A stretch of DNA of 64,000 bases from Paraburkholderia sp. GTDB taxonomy: Bacteria; Pseudomonadota; Gammaproteobacteria; Burkholderiales; Burkholderiaceae. The stretch spans positions 124,001 to 188,000 of the forward strand of contig SCRN01000049.1 in the NCBI GenBank assembly GCA_004322045.1, in the 5' to 3' direction. How positions within the stretch are numbered: the first letter of the stretch is position 1; every line of letters begins with the position of its first letter. Of the stretch, positions 61,204 to 64,000 are shown piece after piece. Made by a program: the position numbers and the translations under genes. Below the pieces are notes generated by a model. That model made no database searches. It saw only the letters and a list, made by a program, of their open reading frames with translations, and had not been told where the DNA came from.

Positions 61204-62601
61204 ATGTCCATCACCACGCCCAGATTGATTTCCGGACCGACTCCTGCGCCCGCGGGCGCTTCCACGGGAGCGGCCGTCGGGCCGTCAAATGGGACGGCGA
61301 GCGCGAGCGCCGCACGCCCACAGGAGACCGAGCGCACCCGCGGCAGCCGGCTCCACAGGCTGTCCGAACTTCTGACTTCCCGCCGATCCGGGGCGGCGAG
61401 CGACGCACCGCGAGCGACGTTCAGAGCGCGCGGCGTGGACACTTCTGCGCCCATCGGTCCGCTCGATTCGAACGCGCAGCGCGGGCGGGAGAACTACGGT
61501 CCCACTTATTCCTCGTACGCCCAGACCAACCCCGCCGGGGTTCGCTACGGCGCTGCGGGAATGAGAGGCGCCGGCGGGGCATTGACGGCAATAGGCCACG
61601 GCGCCGCCGCGCTTGCCATTGGCGTGCTGGGCGCAGCCGCGATGAGTAGTTTCGGGTTCTTCCCTGTGCTGATCGGCGTTGCCGCCTACTCGTATATACG
61701 GCGCGCGCACTACTACAACCTCGCATATGGCGGCGGCATGAACCAATATGGAGGCATGAATCCGTATGGAGGCATGAATCCGTATGGAGGCATGAATCCG
61801 TATGGAGGCATGAACCAGTACGGGGGCATGAACCAGTACGGGGGCATGAATCAGTACGGGGCCATGAATCCGTATGGAGGCATGAACCAGTACGGGGGCA
61901 TGAATCCATACGGCGGCATGGACCAATACGGCGGCGTGAATCCATACGGCAGCGTGAATCCATACGGCGACATGAGTTCATACCAAGCTCCGCCGCAGCC
62001 GCACCGCGCATGGCAACAGCCCGATCAGTACTCGGCGTGGCAAGAACCCGACCCGTATCAAGACATACCGCCGCAATCCATGATGCCGCCTCAAGCGGGA
62101 TCGGTTGCCCGCCCCCCGCCGGCGCAGCCTCAAAGCGCCCAGCCGGTAGCACAACCTCTGCCGCCCCAAGCAGTCGCGCAAGCTCGCCCCGCGCAGCCGG
62201 CGGCACAACCGCGCCATGCCAGATCGGCCGTGCAACCTGTGCCCGAGCAACCGCCGTCGAGGGGGCCTCGCCACGCCAAGCCGGAGCAGGTGCAGGTGCA
62301 GGTGCAGGCGCAGCCTCGCCCCAACTTGCCCCCTTCGCGGCCTCGTCATGCCAAGCCGGCTGTCACCCCTAGCTCGTCAGGCCTGCCGTCTGTTGTGCCC
62401 ACCCAAGAAGAAATCGCCGCGAGTCGGGCCGGCAATGCATCATCAGGCTTCTTAGCCGGCGGCAATGGCGTCACCACCCTCTCGGAGCGCTTCGCGCAGC
62501 CAGCCGCTCAAACTGCGGGACACGTGCAACGCCCCACACCAAGCGCACCGAATCCAAGCATCGTAGACGAGGGCGATGCCTTGGCGCCCCCGGATGCCTG
62601 A
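61204..62601 (+). CDS. Repeat-containing membrane protein, candidate T3-secreted/translocon-like
   Basis: 465 residues from ATG 61204. Residues 1-95 are Ser/Ala/Pro-rich. 125-165 hold a hydrophobic hairpin (ALAIGVLGAAAM and FFPVLIGVAAYSYI). 179-256 consist of 13 hexapeptides MN(P/Q)YGG, and the rest is Pro/Gln/Ala-rich with PRHAK repeats. No Sec signal. It starts 84 bases after the GNAT gene and may share its PIP promoter. A secreted protein that inserts into membranes through the hydrophobic pair and exposes the Tyr/Gly/Asn repeat would fit; a canonical HrpF/PopF translocator is otherwise missing from the window. No homologue recognised. Confidence 0.55.
   Translation: MSITTPRLISGPTPAPAGASTGAAVGPSNGTASASAARPQETERTRGSRLHRLSELLTSRRSGAASDAPRATFRARGVDTSAPIGPLDSNAQRGRENYGPTYSSYAQTNPAGVRYGAAGMRGAGGALTAIGHGAAALAIGVLGAAAMSSFGFFPVLIGVAAYSYIRRAHYYNLAYGGGMNQYGGMNPYGGMNPYGGMNPYGGMNQYGGMNQYGGMNQYGAMNPYGGMNQYGGMNPYGGMDQYGGVNPYGSVNPYGDMSSYQAPPQPHRAWQQPDQYSAWQEPDPYQDIPPQSMMPPQAGSVARPPPAQPQSAQPVAQPLPPQAVAQARPAQPAAQPRHARSAVQPVPEQPPSRGPRHAKPEQVQVQVQAQPRPNLPPSRPRHAKPAVTPSSSGLPSVVPTQEEIAASRAGNASSGFLAGGNGVTTLSERFAQPAAQTAGHVQRPTPSAPNPSIVDEGDALAPPDA
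61738..61971 (+). repeat. Thirteen 18-bp coding repeats (MN[P/Q]YGG)
   Basis: Thirteen in-frame 18-base units beginning ATGAAYCMRTAYGGRGGC. Five successive classes differ by P/Q choice and synonymous changes; the last three units are diverged (MDQYGG, VNPYGS, VNPYGD). Near-identical neighbours suggest ongoing expansion and contraction, so copy number may vary between strains. Confidence 0.92.
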
Positions 62602-62669
62602 TGATCGGGGCTCGATCGGGTGTCCGCGCGTGGAAGACTACACGCGCGCCATGGCGCAACGATCGGCCC

Positions 62670-64000
62670 CTACGCCTCGACGTGGCGCCAGTCTTTCAGA
62701 CAAGGTTGCGTAATCGCCTCGCAGGGGGCGAGCCCCTCTCCCGTTCGACTCGTTTCCCACGTTTCCGGCAAACACTCGATAAGACCGGCGAGCGCATGCC
62801 GTCGATACACATCGTCGGCACACGCGCTGGCCAACTCGTACAGCTTGCGCCACGCGGCCGTGGCCTCATGGCGCGGCCCCTGCGTCAGCAGCAACTCGTT
62901 CGCCAGCGCCTTCCACAACCTCATTTCCTCTCGCGTGCGCCGCGCAGCGCTTGCACTGACACGCGTCAGCACGATCCGAATCGTGCGCAGGTACTCGGTC
63001 GAGAGCGACAGCACGCGCCAGAGCGGCGCCGAGGCCTCGACGAGCGCAATCGCGATTTCGAATCGGTCGTCGAATACGGACCATCTGAGCGCGGCGCGAA
63101 GCTCGTCGAGTTCAAGCTCGATGCGGCCTCTCTCATCGCCAACCGCACAGACACCGAGTTGCAAGTCCATCGAAAGCCGCGCTATGAGTGAACGAGCATG
63201 GGCTGCAGCCGCCCGTCCCAGCTCGTTTTTCTGCACTAACGCATCGCTCGCGAACAGACGGACCGGACCCGGGAGCCGCAGCACCGCAGCACCCTTGCCC
63301 TCGATCCGCTCGACTAGGCCCGCACCGAGCAGTTCATCCAGATGCGCCTCGCACCGCGCCCGCGTTCGAGCCGCGTCTGCGTTGCTGCCATCCCCCGGCG
63401 GCGCGATCTCCACCAACATACCGACCGCCGCATCGCGAGTGAACTCGCCGCTGAAAACGCCGAGCCATCGCAGTTGCGCCTGCGTTTCGTCATCGAGCTC
63501 GTCGTGGAGCAGTTCGACTACGATCGCGATCCCGGCCTCGGGCGAAAGCACAGTGTCGGCCCTTCCCGTGCGGCGAGCCATACGCTCGTCCAGCATGTTT
63601 GCAAACGCAAGCATCGCGGCCTCGAGGGGCACGCGATCGTCCATGCGATGCACAATCGCCGATGCGGCCAGTTCGAGCGCAAGCGGTGCGCCGCCGAGCC
63701 TGCGGGTGACCCGCGCGGCCATCGAGACTGCGTCTGGCGCGCAACGATCCGGCTCGAGCGCGGCAAACACATCGCTATCGGTTCGTGCTTGCTGGCCGAG
63801 CTTGTGCCGACGCGCATCGCGCAGGACCGTGAGACGGGTGTGCAGCAGTCGACATGCATCGAACGCGAGGGCTTCTTCGATTCTGAAATCGCGATGATGC
63901 GGCGCGGTCAGCGGACCGACAGCCACTACTTGTTCCTGACTGATCCACAGTGGCTCGGTCGCGGTGACGATCACCTGCAGTGCGGGCGTAGCGGTCAGCA
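62670..64000 (-). CDS. STAND-ATPase-type transcriptional regulator, C-terminal part (5' end outside window)
   Basis: The minus-strand frame is open to base 64000 and ends at 62670, giving 443 residues of the C-terminal part. The first visible residues (LQVIVTATEPLWISQEQVVAVGPLTAP) match the NB-ARC/AfsR motif following Walker B, where related ATPases read TSREPL...V.PL. VTRRLGGAPLALELAASAI is the GLPLAL-type motif. A winged-helix-like stretch (LRWLGVFSGEFTRDAAVGML) and a helical repeat region follow. In Burkholderia such proteins usually carry an N-terminal winged-helix domain, outside the window here. Target genes unknown. Confidence 0.8.
   Translation of the reverse strand, partial: LTATPALQVIVTATEPLWISQEQVVAVGPLTAPHHRDFRIEEALAFDACRLLHTRLTVLRDARRHKLGQQARTDSDVFAALEPDRCAPDAVSMAARVTRRLGGAPLALELAASAIVHRMDDRVPLEAAMLAFANMLDERMARRTGRADTVLSPEAGIAIVVELLHDELDDETQAQLRWLGVFSGEFTRDAAVGMLVEIAPPGDGSNADAARTRARCEAHLDELLGAGLVERIEGKGAAVLRLPGPVRLFASDALVQKNELGRAAAAHARSLIARLSMDLQLGVCAVGDERGRIELELDELRAALRWSVFDDRFEIAIALVEASAPLWRVLSLSTEYLRTIRIVLTRVSASAARRTREEMRLWKALANELLLTQGPRHEATAAWRKLYELASACADDVYRRHALAGLIECLPETWETSRTGEGLAPCEAITQPCLKDWRHVEA

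Noticed and set aside
61738-61971. CRISPR-like or intergenic satellite array
   Set aside because: The 18-base units are contiguous, in frame and coding; no spacers are present.
62280-62310. GCAGGT tandem repeat as a regulatory microsatellite
   Set aside because: It lies inside the 465-residue coding region and encodes a QV/QA run.
1-64000. tRNA, rRNA, insertion sequences or integrase in the window
   Set aside because: I found no cloverleaf, transposase, terminal inverted repeats or attachment-site duplication that I could support by reading.

Overview
The window is GC-rich betaproteobacterial DNA, most likely from Burkholderia sensu lato (Burkholderia, Paraburkholderia, Trinickia and relatives). 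This rests on the housekeeping flank (uvrB, aromatic/aspartate aminotransferase, bdhA with a patatin, rlmJ, a DUF3563 gene, imuA-imuB-dnaE2) and on a type III secretion system (T3SS) of the Ralstonia/Xanthomonas Hrp2 type. The species cannot be fixed from the sequence alone.

Layout. (1) 1-14.5 kb is ordinary chromosome: uvrB (cut by the window edge), aminotransferase, PHB-related bdhA/patatin pair, aldo/keto reductase, rlmJ, cueR/copZ around a perfect CueR palindrome, and the SOS mutasome operon imuA-imuB-dnaE2 under a consensus LexA box. (2) 14.8-28.1 kb is accessory DNA: a LuxR-type regulator with an altered ligand pocket, then a minus-strand run of candidate secreted proteins, a small acetyltransferase-P450 operon, and a 1601-residue protein ending in a trehalase (GH37) domain. 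(3) 28.3-33.3 kb holds a DUF3455 lipoprotein and a translationally coupled operon of Rieske oxygenase, MenD-like ThDP enzyme and pyruvyl-transferase-like protein. (4) 33.6-59.7 kb is the T3SS: hrpG-like regulator, hrcC, hrpB, two effector-like genes, hrcT-hrpB7-hrcN-hrcL-hrpB4-hrcJ-hrpB2-hrpB1 on the minus strand, and divergently hrcU-hrcV-hpaP-hrcQ-hrcR-hrcS-hpaA-hrpD5-hrpD6-hrpE-hpaB. (5) 59.8-62.6 kb holds three more genes with Hrp-type control. (6) The right edge carries the C-terminal part of a STAND-ATPase regulator.

The unifying observation is regulatory. Nine copies of the HrpB-binding element TTCG-N16-TTCG (hrpII/PIP box) lie upstream of genes in the correct orientation, and eight are followed 30-32 bases later by a YANNNT -10 hexamer. 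Besides the core T3SS operons, the boxes precede a flavoprotein-like gene, a 974-residue protein with a duplicated module, a small Gly/Met-rich protein, a Pro/Met-rich protein, a GNAT acetyltransferase and the acetyltransferase-P450 operon. This gives a sequence-based definition of the HrpB regulon here, including candidate effectors of unfamiliar type and a possible HrpB-controlled small-molecule pathway.

The most noteworthy candidates are the trehalase-domain protein (both catalytic carboxylates present), the flavin-monooxygenase-like protein with a secretion-signal-like N-terminus, the PIP-driven acetyltransferase-P450 operon, and the MenD/Rieske operon in a lineage that normally makes ubiquinone rather than menaquinone. 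All function assignments come from reading motifs by eye; no database search was run.
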